The position numbers and the translations under genes are program-made. Below the pieces are notes generated by a model. The model saw only the letters and a list, made by a program, of their open reading frames with translations, was not told where the DNA came from and searched no databases. A DNA stretch of 64,000 nucleotides from Stigmatella erecta (GTDB lineage Bacteria; Myxococcota; Myxococcia; Myxococcales; Myxococcaceae), in contig NZ_FOIJ01000002.1 of assembly GCF_900111745.1 (NCBI RefSeq), positions 124,001 to 188,000 of the forward strand, written 5' to 3'. Every line of letters begins with the position of its first letter. Within the stretch, counting starts at the first letter, position 1. This document shows, in pieces, positions 52,666 through 61,491 of this stretch.

Positions 52666-53226
52666 ATGGAAGCCATCTTCAGCAGCTTTGCCCTCGTCGC
52701 CGCGAGCGAGATGGGCGACAAGACCCAGCTCCTGGCCTTCAGCCTGGCCAGCCGCTTTCGCAAGCCGTGGCACGTCATGGCGGGCATCCTGGTGGCCACG
52801 CTGGCCAACCACGCGCTGGCCTCGAGCGTGGGCGCCTGGGTGTCCTCGCACGTGCCCGAGCGGATGATGGCGGGCATCCTGGCCGTCACCTTCGTCGCCT
52901 TCGGCCTGTGGACCCTCAAGCCGGACACGATGGAGGAGTCCACCGGGTCCAACCGCTTTGGCCCCTTCCTCACCACCACCGTCCTCTTCTTCCTCGCGGA
53001 GATGGGGGACAAGACCCAGCTGGCCACGGTGGCGCTCGCCGCGCGCTACCACTCCATGGTGCTGGTGACGGCTGGGACGACCCTGGGCATGCTGGTCTCG
53101 GACGGCCTGGCGGTCTGGCTGGGCGAGCGCATGTCCGGGAAGGTGCAGGCGCGGTGGGTGCGGGTCACCGCGGCCTGCCTCTTCTTCATCTTCGGCGCGC
53201 TGTCCGCATGGCGGGCGCTGCGCTGA
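52666..53226 (+). CDS. GDT1/TMEM165 (UPF0016) family Mn2+ exporter
   Basis: A 186-residue membrane protein with six predicted helices arranged as two repeats, each with the signature EMGDKTQ (about residues 15-21 and 105-111). The acidic residues of these motifs bind the ion; bacterial relatives export Mn2+, eukaryotic ones move Mn2+ or Ca2+ for H+. The ATG at 52666 follows GGGAG at about 12 nt and puts the first motif at the normal place. A yybP-ykoY-like leader directly upstream makes Mn2+-induced expression likely. Its last 41 bases overlap the end of the M36 protease gene on the other strand. Confidence 0.92.
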   Translation: MEAIFSSFALVAASEMGDKTQLLAFSLASRFRKPWHVMAGILVATLANHALASSVGAWVSSHVPERMMAGILAVTFVAFGLWTLKPDTMEESTGSNRFGPFLTTTVLFFLAEMGDKTQLATVALAARYHSMVLVTAGTTLGMLVSDGLAVWLGERMSGKVQARWVRVTAACLFFIFGALSAWRALR

Positions 53227-56200
53227 ACCGGCGGCGGCTCCGCCAGGCCAGCGCTCCCAGCAGCAGGGGGGCCATCGCGGCGAGGCTCCCCTGCCCCGTG
53301 GCACACCCGCAGCCGCCCTCGGCGGTGACGTTCTCCTCCGGGCCCCCATCGGTGCCCGTCCCCGCGTCCCCACCGTCCGGTTGCCCGGGGCCGCCATCTT
53401 CGCCCGTGCCCGCGTCCGGCGCCGGGGGCGCCTCCACGGTGACGGACACCTCGTCCTGGCCGCTTCCGCCCCGGTCATCGCTCACGGTCAGCGCGAAGGT
53501 GAGCACCGTGGGGTGGCTCACCTCCGGCGCCGTGAATCCAGCCTGGGCCGCGTCCGCCCCCACGAGCGCCACCTCCGGGCCTGCGGTCTGCCGCCAGGCA
53601 TGGGTCAGCGGGTCCCCTTCGGGGTCCACCCCGCTGCTGGACAGCGTGACGGACGCGCCTCCTGGCACCGTCTGGTCCGGGCCCGCCTGGGCCACGGGGG
53701 GCCCGTTCACACAGACCTCCGTCTCCACGCCGAGCGTGCTGAAGGGCGTGTGGGTGAGGCCCGAGAAGCTCAGGTTGTCGATGTCCCAGCCCCCCGCGCC
53801 GATGCTGACGTCGGTGCCGATGCGGAAGCGGATCCGCACCGTCTTCCCCGCGTACTGGGTTCCCAGGTCCACCGTGACGGGAACCCACGCCGGATACCCC
53901 TCGCTGTAGTCGCTGTACGCGGCCCGCCCGGCCAGCGGGTTGGTGCCCCCCGGGTACAGGACGCCCGTGTAGCCCGGATTGGCGGAGGCGCCGATGTCCA
54001 CCCATGTGGCCCCGCCGTCCTGGCTCAGCTCGATGACGCCCCCATCCAGCCAATCGAAGGAATCGGCCTCGAAGTCGAAGCGGTGGACGAAGGTGAACCG
54101 GAAGGCCTCCACCGGTGAGACCTGAAGCGGCGGGGACACCAGGGCGATGTCCGCCTTGAACGACGCGTTGGGGCCGTGGAAGTAGCTCTCCACGGGCGTC
54201 TCCGAGTGGCGGCTCCAGAGCGTGGGGTGTCCCAGCCGCTCGTCCTTCGTCATGCTCCACACGACGTGCCGGCTCTCCACGTCCTCGGTGGTGGAGGAGG
54301 CAAGCACCTCGTCGGTGTTGATGCGCTCCGAGACCGTCACCATGCGGGCGCCGGGGATGGCCTGCTCCGCGTCCTCGTAGGTGACGCGGAAGGTGACGAA
54401 CCGGACTTCCGTGGGCCCCTCCACGGTGACAGGTACCTCCAACGTGGCCGAGGTGAAGGGGGCGATGGGCGGGAAGGTGAGCCGGCCGCCGTTGCCCATC
54501 GTCACGCCGGGATCCGGTGACTCGACCGTCGCCGTGGTGGCCGAGGCCGTGCCGATGCCCGTGTTGTCGATCGTCACGCGCAGCAGGCCCACCTCGCCCG
54601 GGTCCACCACCCCATCGGCGTCACAAGCGCCCGGCCGCTCCACCAGCTCGGCGCCGCCCCACGCCACCTCCTTGCCCGTCACGAAGCTCTCCACCGTGCC
54701 CGCGTGGTTCAGGGAGTCCCGGGGCGGCGCCACCGCGCGCAGCCCCGCGCCGCGGCGGGCGAAGGCCGCGTGAAACAGGAGGAAGTCCTCCTCGCTCTCC
54801 GCCAGCGCCGCCGCCAGCAGCGCATCCCGCGCCTCCAGGTACGTCGGCGCCACGGGGGTGAGCTGGTAGGAGCGCACCAGGTAGCGCTTCATCCGCCGCT
54901 GGGCCTCCTCGAAGCCGAGCCGCGTGCGGTCGCGCAGCAGGGCCGTGTAACACTCCCACAGCATCGAGGCCCACACCTCGCCGGACTGGTGAATCGCCGC
55001 GTTCGAGACCATGTACAGGCGGGGATTGCTGGGCACCGGGGTGGGCAGGGCCACGCCGTTGGCGATGTACCGGAAGGTGAGCGGGTTGCGGGTGAGCTCC
55101 GTGGAGTACGGGTAGCGCCTCAACCCGAAGTAGTGGCCGTCATTGTCTCCGCCGCTCGACACGTGGCCGCCCACGGCATACGCGCCCTCGAAGCCCGCGT
55201 TGCCGGGGAGCTGGGCGTCCTCGGCGCGCGCCAGGAGCAGCAGGGCGTGAAAGTCCGCCCAGCCCTCGCCCATCGCGCGCCCCTGGTTGTTCGTCAGGCC
55301 GTTCGCGTTGCCGATGAGGCGGTTGCTCATGTAGTGGCCCCACTCGTGCGCCACGAGGGAGCTGTCCAGCGCGCCATCCCGCTGCACCGCGGGCTCGCGG
55401 ACCAGCCGCACCTCCACCGGGCCGTTGAGCAGCTGGGTCTTGAGGGCCACGCCGTCGGCCCGCTCGATGGAGAGCACGGGGGTGATGACGGTCGCATCCG
55501 TGCCGTTCAGGTCCGGCGGGGGGCCCACCAGGTTGTGGGCGATGATGACGCCCACGGCGCCCGCGTTCTGCGCGTTCTTCACCTTGAGCGCATCCGAGCA
55601 GGTGCCGCGGTCCATCAGGACAATCTTTCCGGCATGGCTGCCCTGCTGGGCCTGGCACCCATCCGTGGGAGAGCCCGTGCCGTCCTTGGCGAGCACCAGC
55701 GGTGCCTCCACGGTGAAGGCCTTGGGGCCAAACGGCGCCCACCGCGAGCCCTTCCTCCCGGCAACCTCCTGGGGAGAGAGGACCGTGACGGCCTGGAAGG
55801 GATTGGGCGCGAAGACGTACATCTGCATCTTCGGCCGGGCACCATCGGCGGGCGTGGCCATGGAGGAGGTGTTCACGCCGCTGAACTCCTGGGCCTCCGC
55901 GAGCAGCGCATCGTTCCCGAGCCCTCCCCGGCCGTAGTTGTCCTGCTGGGCGTTGCCCGCGGCCTCGGTGAAGCCCGCGTCGTAAAACCAGTCGTGCAGG
56001 AAGTTGGTGACGTAGAAGAGCTGCGTCACCGACGCCATGCGCTGCGCGGTGCTGGCACCGGGCTCCTGGGTGACGTCGTAGACCCGGTCGAAGGCGGCAG
56101 GCCCGCTGAGCGAGGCCCGGAAGTCCGAGCCATCCAGCCCATCGCTCCCGGAGATATCCGCGTAGGCATCCACGTTGTTGCCCACCGTCTCGGAGGCGCC

Positions 56201-57244
56201 CGCCGGGAGCCAGGGATCATTCTGGCTGAAGGGCGCATGGCTCAACGTCACCAGCGAGGGAGGCTGAAACGGCGCCTGGTACCCGTCGGGCACACCCGTG
56301 GGATGAGGCGTCCCGGCAAGCCCCTGGGGGCCATCATGCGGCAGGTAGGGGCTGGAGGGATCCGCCCAGACGCGGAAGGCGTGGGCATCCTGCGCGGTGA
56401 GGTTGTGGCGGAAGAGCAACCGCCCGTCGTCCGCGGCCACGGCATAGGCGTAGTAGTCCGCCTCGGCCTCCGGCTCCTGGGTGTGCAGTTCCACGTACCA
56501 GGCGGGCACCAGCCGGTCCGGCAAGGGGAAGAAGACGCGCCGGGCCCGGGCGGGGGTGAGCAGCCGGGCCGGGTACCGCGCGCTCGCGGCCGGGGTGAAC
56601 CCATGGAAGGTGTCGCCTCCCCGGGCCTCGCCCCGCCGCACGAAGCTGGAGGGCTCCGGCCGCACGCCCTGGAGATCCGCGTAGGCGGCGGCGATGGCCT
56701 CCGGTGCGGTCCAGGTGAAGCGCAGCTTGCCCGCCCGGGAGTCCGGGCCCACGTGGGGCGAGAGGTGGCCCGAGAGGGCGATGAGCTCGTGGCGCCCGTC
56801 CATCAACACCGTGAGCGACTCGCGGAAGAGCGCGATGCCCTCCAGCTCCTGCCGGAAGGTGACGAGCACGGCGCCCTGCCCCTCCTTCGAAGGCTCCGCG
56901 AGCGTGGCCGGGACCGTGGCCGCCGTCTCCGGGGCCAGGCCGTAGAGCGCGGAGAGCCGGGCCAGGTGGGCCCGCGCGGCCTGCTCCGGGCCCATCCGCC
57001 GCACCGCCGACAGGAAGCGGGGATCCACCCCCGAGCGGAGCCCCCACACCCACGTGGGCAGGTCCCCGTCCGGTCCAGTGCTCCCCACCCGTGCTCCCGG
57101 CAACCGCGTGGGCCGGTGGGAGGGGACCGGCGGCCGGGACGGCGTGCGCTCCATGGACGCGTCCAGAGAAGGCAACTCCCGCGCGCCCGCGACCCCCGAC
57201 AGCGCGAGCACGAGGCCAGAGAGGGGAAGAACCCATCGCTTCAT
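53186..57244 (-). CDS. M36 fungalysin-type metalloprotease with PA and PKD domains and MYXO-CTERM tail
   Basis: A 1352-residue exported protease: signal (cut near VAGARE), propeptide to about residue 340, then the M36 domain with zinc ligands His633 and His637 in HEWGHYMSN and Glu660 in GEGWADF. A PA domain is inserted before the zinc motif (about 500-620). Downstream come beta-sandwich regions, a PKD-like domain (about 1200-1290), an Asp/Gly/Pro linker, and a MYXO-CTERM-like tail: a GCGC motif, a hydrophobic helix and Arg residues, the signal for myxobacterial surface anchoring. It probably degrades proteins at the surface or after release, including prey or nutrient protein. The ATG has GGAG at 6 nt. 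Confidence 0.93.
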   Translation of the reverse strand: MKRWVLPLSGLVLALSGVAGARELPSLDASMERTPSRPPVPSHRPTRLPGARVGSTGPDGDLPTWVWGLRSGVDPRFLSAVRRMGPEQAARAHLARLSALYGLAPETAATVPATLAEPSKEGQGAVLVTFRQELEGIALFRESLTVLMDGRHELIALSGHLSPHVGPDSRAGKLRFTWTAPEAIAAAYADLQGVRPEPSSFVRRGEARGGDTFHGFTPAASARYPARLLTPARARRVFFPLPDRLVPAWYVELHTQEPEAEADYYAYAVAADDGRLLFRHNLTAQDAHAFRVWADPSSPYLPHDGPQGLAGTPHPTGVPDGYQAPFQPPSLVTLSHAPFSQNDPWLPAGASETVGNNVDAYADISGSDGLDGSDFRASLSGPAAFDRVYDVTQEPGASTAQRMASVTQLFYVTNFLHDWFYDAGFTEAAGNAQQDNYGRGGLGNDALLAEAQEFSGVNTSSMATPADGARPKMQMYVFAPNPFQAVTVLSPQEVAGRKGSRWAPFGPKAFTVEAPLVLAKDGTGSPTDGCQAQQGSHAGKIVLMDRGTCSDALKVKNAQNAGAVGVIIAHNLVGPPPDLNGTDATVITPVLSIERADGVALKTQLLNGPVEVRLVREPAVQRDGALDSSLVAHEWGHYMSNRLIGNANGLTNNQGRAMGEGWADFHALLLLARAEDAQLPGNAGFEGAYAVGGHVSSGGDNDGHYFGLRRYPYSTELTRNPLTFRYIANGVALPTPVPSNPRLYMVSNAAIHQSGEVWASMLWECYTALLRDRTRLGFEEAQRRMKRYLVRSYQLTPVAPTYLEARDALLAAALAESEEDFLLFHAAFARRGAGLRAVAPPRDSLNHAGTVESFVTGKEVAWGGAELVERPGACDADGVVDPGEVGLLRVTIDNTGIGTASATTATVESPDPGVTMGNGGRLTFPPIAPFTSATLEVPVTVEGPTEVRFVTFRVTYEDAEQAIPGARMVTVSERINTDEVLASSTTEDVESRHVVWSMTKDERLGHPTLWSRHSETPVESYFHGPNASFKADIALVSPPLQVSPVEAFRFTFVHRFDFEADSFDWLDGGVIELSQDGGATWVDIGASANPGYTGVLYPGGTNPLAGRAAYSDYSEGYPAWVPVTVDLGTQYAGKTVRIRFRIGTDVSIGAGGWDIDNLSFSGLTHTPFSTLGVETEVCVNGPPVAQAGPDQTVPGGASVTLSSSGVDPEGDPLTHAWRQTAGPEVALVGADAAQAGFTAPEVSHPTVLTFALTVSDDRGGSGQDEVSVTVEAPPAPDAGTGEDGGPGQPDGGDAGTGTDGGPEENVTAEGGCGCATGQGSLAAMAPLLLGALAWRSRRRFSAAPAMRTARRR

Positions 57245-57443
57245 GATTGCTCCAGGCCGGCGCCCGCGTGCCCGGGGCCTGCGGCAACCGAGGGGCTCGG
57301 CGGGTTCGACTTTACGCCCGCATCCCCGCCCCTATCGAGGGGCCCGCAGCCGCACCGCGACAGGCTTGTCAGGCTTTTCCGCGGCTTCCCCACGCCGCAT
57401 CCGAGCACGCCCCCCCGGCACACCTCTTGCTCTTTTCGAGCGC
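57245..57443. other. Divergent intergenic region, M36 protease / small lipoprotein
   Basis: These 199 bases separate divergent genes. Short GC repeats are present, but I find no confident promoter, operator or gene. Confidence 0.35.
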
Positions 57444-57851
57444 ATGAACCTCTTCAAGTCCCTCCTTTTGGCCGTGCTCCTGCCTGTCCTGGGTTGCGGT
57501 TCGGATGTCATCGATGGAGAGGTCGGCGTCTCCGTCTTCTTCCTGGACAATCAATCGAGCCACGCGCTGCGCGTCGAGCACACGGCGCTGGGCCTCACCA
57601 GCCCGGAGCGCAGCGCCTCCATTCCCAGCGGGACGCGAGCGCAGTTCAAGACGGACAGCACGTTCGGGAGCAATCCCAGTCCCTCGGACACCTTCCAGTC
57701 CCTGGCGCTCTACCGGGAGGGCGCCTCCAGTCCCAGCTACCTCCAGCAGCCCGTGAAGGATGAGCCCTGGGCCCGGGAGAAACAGGACACCCGGACCTAT
57801 GGCACCGTCCACTACACCCTGACCATCCGCGACACAGACCTTCAGCCCTGA
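57444..57851 (+). CDS. Small lipoprotein of unknown function
   Basis: A 135-residue protein with a clear lipobox: MNLFKSLLLAVLLPVLGCG, lipidated Cys at residue 18. The mature part has a beta-rich pattern, opening VGVSVFFLDNQSSHALRVEHTA, with Ser-rich loops. I do not recognise a family. Myxobacterial genomes hold many such lipoproteins. The ATG has only a weak GAG upstream. It diverges from the M36 protease, and its stop overlaps that of the convergent helicase by 10 nt. Export and anchoring are well supported; function is not. Confidence 0.7.
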   Translation: MNLFKSLLLAVLLPVLGCGSDVIDGEVGVSVFFLDNQSSHALRVEHTALGLTSPERSASIPSGTRAQFKTDSTFGSNPSPSDTFQSLALYREGASSPSYLQQPVKDEPWAREKQDTRTYGTVHYTLTIRDTDLQP

Positions 57852-60800
57852 GGGCTCCGCGCGGGCGGCTCCGGGGAGCGCTCTCCCGCGAGCGCCTCGG
57901 CATAGCGGGCCGCCACCTCCAGGAAGCGCCCGCCCCGCACGCCCGTGAGGTACTGGCGCTTCATGGCCCGGGTCGCCCCCACGTAGAACATGGCCCGGCG
58001 GATGCGCTCGTTCTCGCGCGGCGCCCGGCCGCGGGCCCCTTCCATCCAGGCCTCGATGGCATCCAGCGCCTCCAGCCCCGCGAAGAAGACGATGGGGCAC
58101 TCGTGCCCCTTGCAGGAGAACACCGTGGTGGCCCGCACATGGTCCACCCCGCTGACGCGGAAGTCCCCCACGTCCCGGCCGCCCTTCCCCCCGTAGGCCT
58201 CCGCGGGCACCCCGGCCCGGACCAGCGCCTGCGTGAAGGAGGAGGGCATGACGGGGGCCACCACCAGGATGTCTCCCGGCAGCACGCCCTCCTCGCGCAC
58301 CAGCCGCGCCACCTCCTTGGCCACCCAGCGGGCCTCGCTGGTGCTGGAGGCAAAGCCGCGCACGAGCGGCGCCACCCCGCCCCGTTCCGTGGACTGCACC
58401 CGGAACACGCCCTCCAGCGTCTCCTCCGGCAGCCAGAGCAGCCGCTCCCGGGCCAGCTCGTTGACCTTCATGTACTCGCGCATGCCCGGCTCGCTCACGC
58501 CGTGCTGGCGCAGCGGGTCCAGCACCACGTTGAAGGCCATGTCGAGGATGTCGCGCGTGGCGCGGAACGTCTCCTTCAGCACCCGGGTGCGGCCCCGGAA
58601 GGACAGCCCCTCGGGCAGCTGCTCCTTCAGCGCGTCGATGGGCACCTGGCCATAGACGTTCTGCGAGTCGTCCATGAAGAGCTGGAAGCAGCGCACCTCC
58701 CGCCCCTCCGGCAGCACCTGGGGGCGCACCAGCGCGTAGAGGCTCGCGAGCGCCCTGGCATCCATGTCCTGCGCCTCGTCCACGAAGACCGCATCGAAGC
58801 TGCCGGGCTCGGACCGGCGCAGCGCGCCCGCGTGGCGCACCGTCACCTGGGCCTTCATCGCGCGGATCCGCTCCGCGCCGGCGCGCAGGGTGAGGGCCTC
58901 CGTGAGCAGCTTGTCCACCAGCGGCACCAGCGACCGGTTGAAGAAGGACACCAGCACCCGCGCCTGGGGGCGCTCCAGCAGGTAGCGCACCACCCAGTGC
59001 GCCAGCACATACGTCTTGCCGCTGCCGGCCACGCCGCGGACCAGGTGGTGGCCATCGTCGAAGCGCCGCTCGAAGAGCGACACCTGCTCCTGCGTGAAGA
59101 GGGGCTGGAGGGTGCGGCCCCCTTCGATCTCGCCGCCCAGCCCCACGGGCACCAGCGGGGGCGGGGGCGCGGGGGGCGGCCGGGGCTGCGTGGCCAGCAG
59201 CTCCAGGCGCGGCGTCTCGCCCGGGTGCACGCGCACGCGGGGCAAGAGCGAGAGGAACCGCGCGGGAACGGGCGAGGCCCGGGCCTCGGCGCGGGAGGAC
59301 AGCACGAGCAGGTAGTCCCGCGCGCGGCTGGCGGCCACGTTGAGCAGGGGGATGAGCGTGTGCGGAGGAAAAGGGCGGCCGCCGGCCACCGTGTCCACCA
59401 TCACCACGTCGTACTGGGTGCCCTGCTGCCGGTGGATGGTGGAGGCACTGAAGACGTCCCCGCGAAAACCCGCGGCCCCGCCCAACCGGCGCAGCAGGGC
59501 CGCCTGGGCCCGGTAGGGCGTCACGCACAGCACGGTGAGGCCCGCGCGGATGGCCTGGCGGGCCAGGGAGATGGCCAGCTCCGCGGACAGCTCGCGCTGG
59601 TAGCCCGAGCCCGTCTCGCCCCGGCCGTGCGTGAGGTGGCGGGCGTCCCGGCTCAGCCCATCCAGCACCAGCCACGCGGCGCGCGAGGGAAACGCGGGCA
59701 CCGGCGCGGGCTTCTCGGCCCGCGCGAGGACGAACTCGCCATTCTCCAGCGCCCCGCCGTAGCAGAAGTGGCTCACCACGTGGGCGATGTCTGGGTGCAT
59801 GCGGTGCTGGGTGCGCAACAGCAGCACGTCCGGCCGCGCCGCGTCCTTCACCGCGTCCTCCAGGTGGGACAAGCCGCTGGCCCGCAGCCACCGCTGCGTG
59901 TCCTTGCCCGCGCCCTCCGCCGCGCGGCTCACCGGGCCGATCTGCTTGGGATCCCCCGCCAGCGTCACCTGCCGGGCGAGCGGGGCCATCAGCGCCGTGG
60001 CCGCGCGCGTCACCATGCCGGCCTCGTCCACCACCAGCCGCGCGAACGTCTCCTCCCCGTCCAGCTCCGACACCAACCGCAGGGCCCGGTGCACGGTGAG
60101 CACCATGAGCGGGCTGTCGCCCTTCTCCGCCTCGCGCAAGGTGGGGTCCTTCACCCGCCCGCGCAGGGTGCGCAGCTCCGCCTGCATCCGGGCCAGCTCC
60201 TGCGCGGGGCCGCTCCGGGCCCGCTCCTGCCCGAGCTCCCGCTCCCGCTCCTGGATGGTGCTGCGCAGCTTGTTGGCCTTCGCCTCCTCCAGGGCCACGG
60301 TGGGCAGCTTCGCGAGCGCCTCGCTCGCGCCCGTGCCGCCCCGGAAGATGCTGCGGGCCAGCGGACGCAGCGGGATGGGCTCGCGCTCCAGCAGGGCGCT
60401 CACGCGCATCACCAGCTCGTCCGCGGCGCGGTTGGTGGGCGCCACCGCGAGGATGCGCTCGCCGGGATAGGCCCGGAGCGCGCGGGCGATCAGGTCCGCC
60501 ACCGCCGTCGTCTTGCCCGTACCGGGCGGCCCCCAGATGCAGCCCCAGGGCTGGCACCACAGCCGATCCACCGGCAGCCGCTCCGCGTCGCGGGCGGACA
60601 GGGGCACCGGGGGCTCTTCCCCGCAGGAGCGGAGGAGGGACTGGGCCAGCGCGGGCTGGCGGTTCGCGTACGAGGAGGCCGCCGCGCACAGCGCCTCCGC
60701 GAAGTCATAGGGCCGGTAACACCAGCGCTCGGCCCGGAGCGCCCGGCGGTCCACGTCCTCGCCCGCATCCGAGGCGGCGAAGACGCGCCCTGACTCGAAG

Positions 60801-61351
60801 TCCAGGTGGACGATGTTGCCCGCGAAGACGAGCTCCTCGCCCACGAAGCCCAGCAACGAGCCCCCGGACCAGTCGGGGTCCGCCGCCGGCACCGGCACGA
60901 GCCCCAGCACCCCGGGCCCCGTCAGCCCCAGCTCGCGCACCTCCTGGAGCCGATGCGCCCGGTACTGCCCGCGCTCGGCCACCAGCGCCTCCCGCAGGGT
61001 CTCCGGCAGGTACTCGGGGGGAACCCAGGCCTCGCGCCGCTTGCCCGTGGCCACCGCGGCCTGCATGGCCTCGCGCTCAGCCTGGCTGCCCTCCACGGGG
61101 GCGGCGAGATCCTTCGCCGGAACCTCGTCCCCCGGCACGGCTTGCGGCGAAGACCGGGATGGGGGACGCGCCGGGCTCAGGACGTTCGCCGGGGCCCGCT
61201 CCACCGGGGCCGGACGCGGCCAGGACGCGCCTGGGCCCCGAGGGGCAGGTGCTCCCCGTCCCGCGTTCCCGGCGTCGAGGTCGTACTCCACGCGGAGCGT
61301 GGGTTGGACTTCCCCGGAATGGTCTGAGCCCTCGTGCGTGCCGCGCATCAT
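57842..61351 (-). CDS. Fusion of a Upf1/Dna2-like and a UvrD-like SF1 helicase
   Basis: About 1169 residues. An Ala/Pro-rich N-terminus is followed by a complete SF1B helicase: Walker A GPPGTGKT (274-281), LVVDEAG, GDPKQIGP, QHRMHPD and IHRQQGTQYDVV, as in IGHMBP2/Dna2. A Pro-rich hinge leads to a second SF1 helicase: Walker A GVAGSGKT (from 773), VDEAQDMD, KETFRATRD, FSCKGHECPIVFFAG and FYVGATRAM, as in UvrD-like proteins. Both appear catalytically intact. Such helicases unwind DNA or RNA; this joining could give one motor per strand or polarity. A TTG at 61393 with GAGAGG behind it is the alternative start. A repair or defence role is possible but not shown. Confidence 0.87.
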   Translation of the reverse strand: MMRGTHEGSDHSGEVQPTLRVEYDLDAGNAGRGAPAPRGPGASWPRPAPVERAPANVLSPARPPSRSSPQAVPGDEVPAKDLAAPVEGSQAEREAMQAAVATGKRREAWVPPEYLPETLREALVAERGQYRAHRLQEVRELGLTGPGVLGLVPVPAADPDWSGGSLLGFVGEELVFAGNIVHLDFESGRVFAASDAGEDVDRRALRAERWCYRPYDFAEALCAAASSYANRQPALAQSLLRSCGEEPPVPLSARDAERLPVDRLWCQPWGCIWGPPGTGKTTAVADLIARALRAYPGERILAVAPTNRAADELVMRVSALLEREPIPLRPLARSIFRGGTGASEALAKLPTVALEEAKANKLRSTIQERERELGQERARSGPAQELARMQAELRTLRGRVKDPTLREAEKGDSPLMVLTVHRALRLVSELDGEETFARLVVDEAGMVTRAATALMAPLARQVTLAGDPKQIGPVSRAAEGAGKDTQRWLRASGLSHLEDAVKDAARPDVLLLRTQHRMHPDIAHVVSHFCYGGALENGEFVLARAEKPAPVPAFPSRAAWLVLDGLSRDARHLTHGRGETGSGYQRELSAELAISLARQAIRAGLTVLCVTPYRAQAALLRRLGGAAGFRGDVFSASTIHRQQGTQYDVVMVDTVAGGRPFPPHTLIPLLNVAASRARDYLLVLSSRAEARASPVPARFLSLLPRVRVHPGETPRLELLATQPRPPPAPPPPLVPVGLGGEIEGGRTLQPLFTQEQVSLFERRFDDGHHLVRGVAGSGKTYVLAHWVVRYLLERPQARVLVSFFNRSLVPLVDKLLTEALTLRAGAERIRAMKAQVTVRHAGALRRSEPGSFDAVFVDEAQDMDARALASLYALVRPQVLPEGREVRCFQLFMDDSQNVYGQVPIDALKEQLPEGLSFRGRTRVLKETFRATRDILDMAFNVVLDPLRQHGVSEPGMREYMKVNELARERLLWLPEETLEGVFRVQSTERGGVAPLVRGFASSTSEARWVAKEVARLVREEGVLPGDILVVAPVMPSSFTQALVRAGVPAEAYGGKGGRDVGDFRVSGVDHVRATTVFSCKGHECPIVFFAGLEALDAIEAWMEGARGRAPRENERIRRAMFYVGATRAMKRQYLTGVRGGRFLEVAARYAEALAGERSPEPPARSPQG

Positions 61352-61491
61352 TCGGAGGCGAGGCACCGTAGGGGAGGCCTCGATCCCCGTCAACGCACCC
61401 AGCCTCTCTGCTTGGAGTGCGTCCCAGGGAAAGTCGGCCTCTTGTGAAGGGGCTCATACTTGCCGTGGACCTCCTCGGGTAGAAGGCCGCC

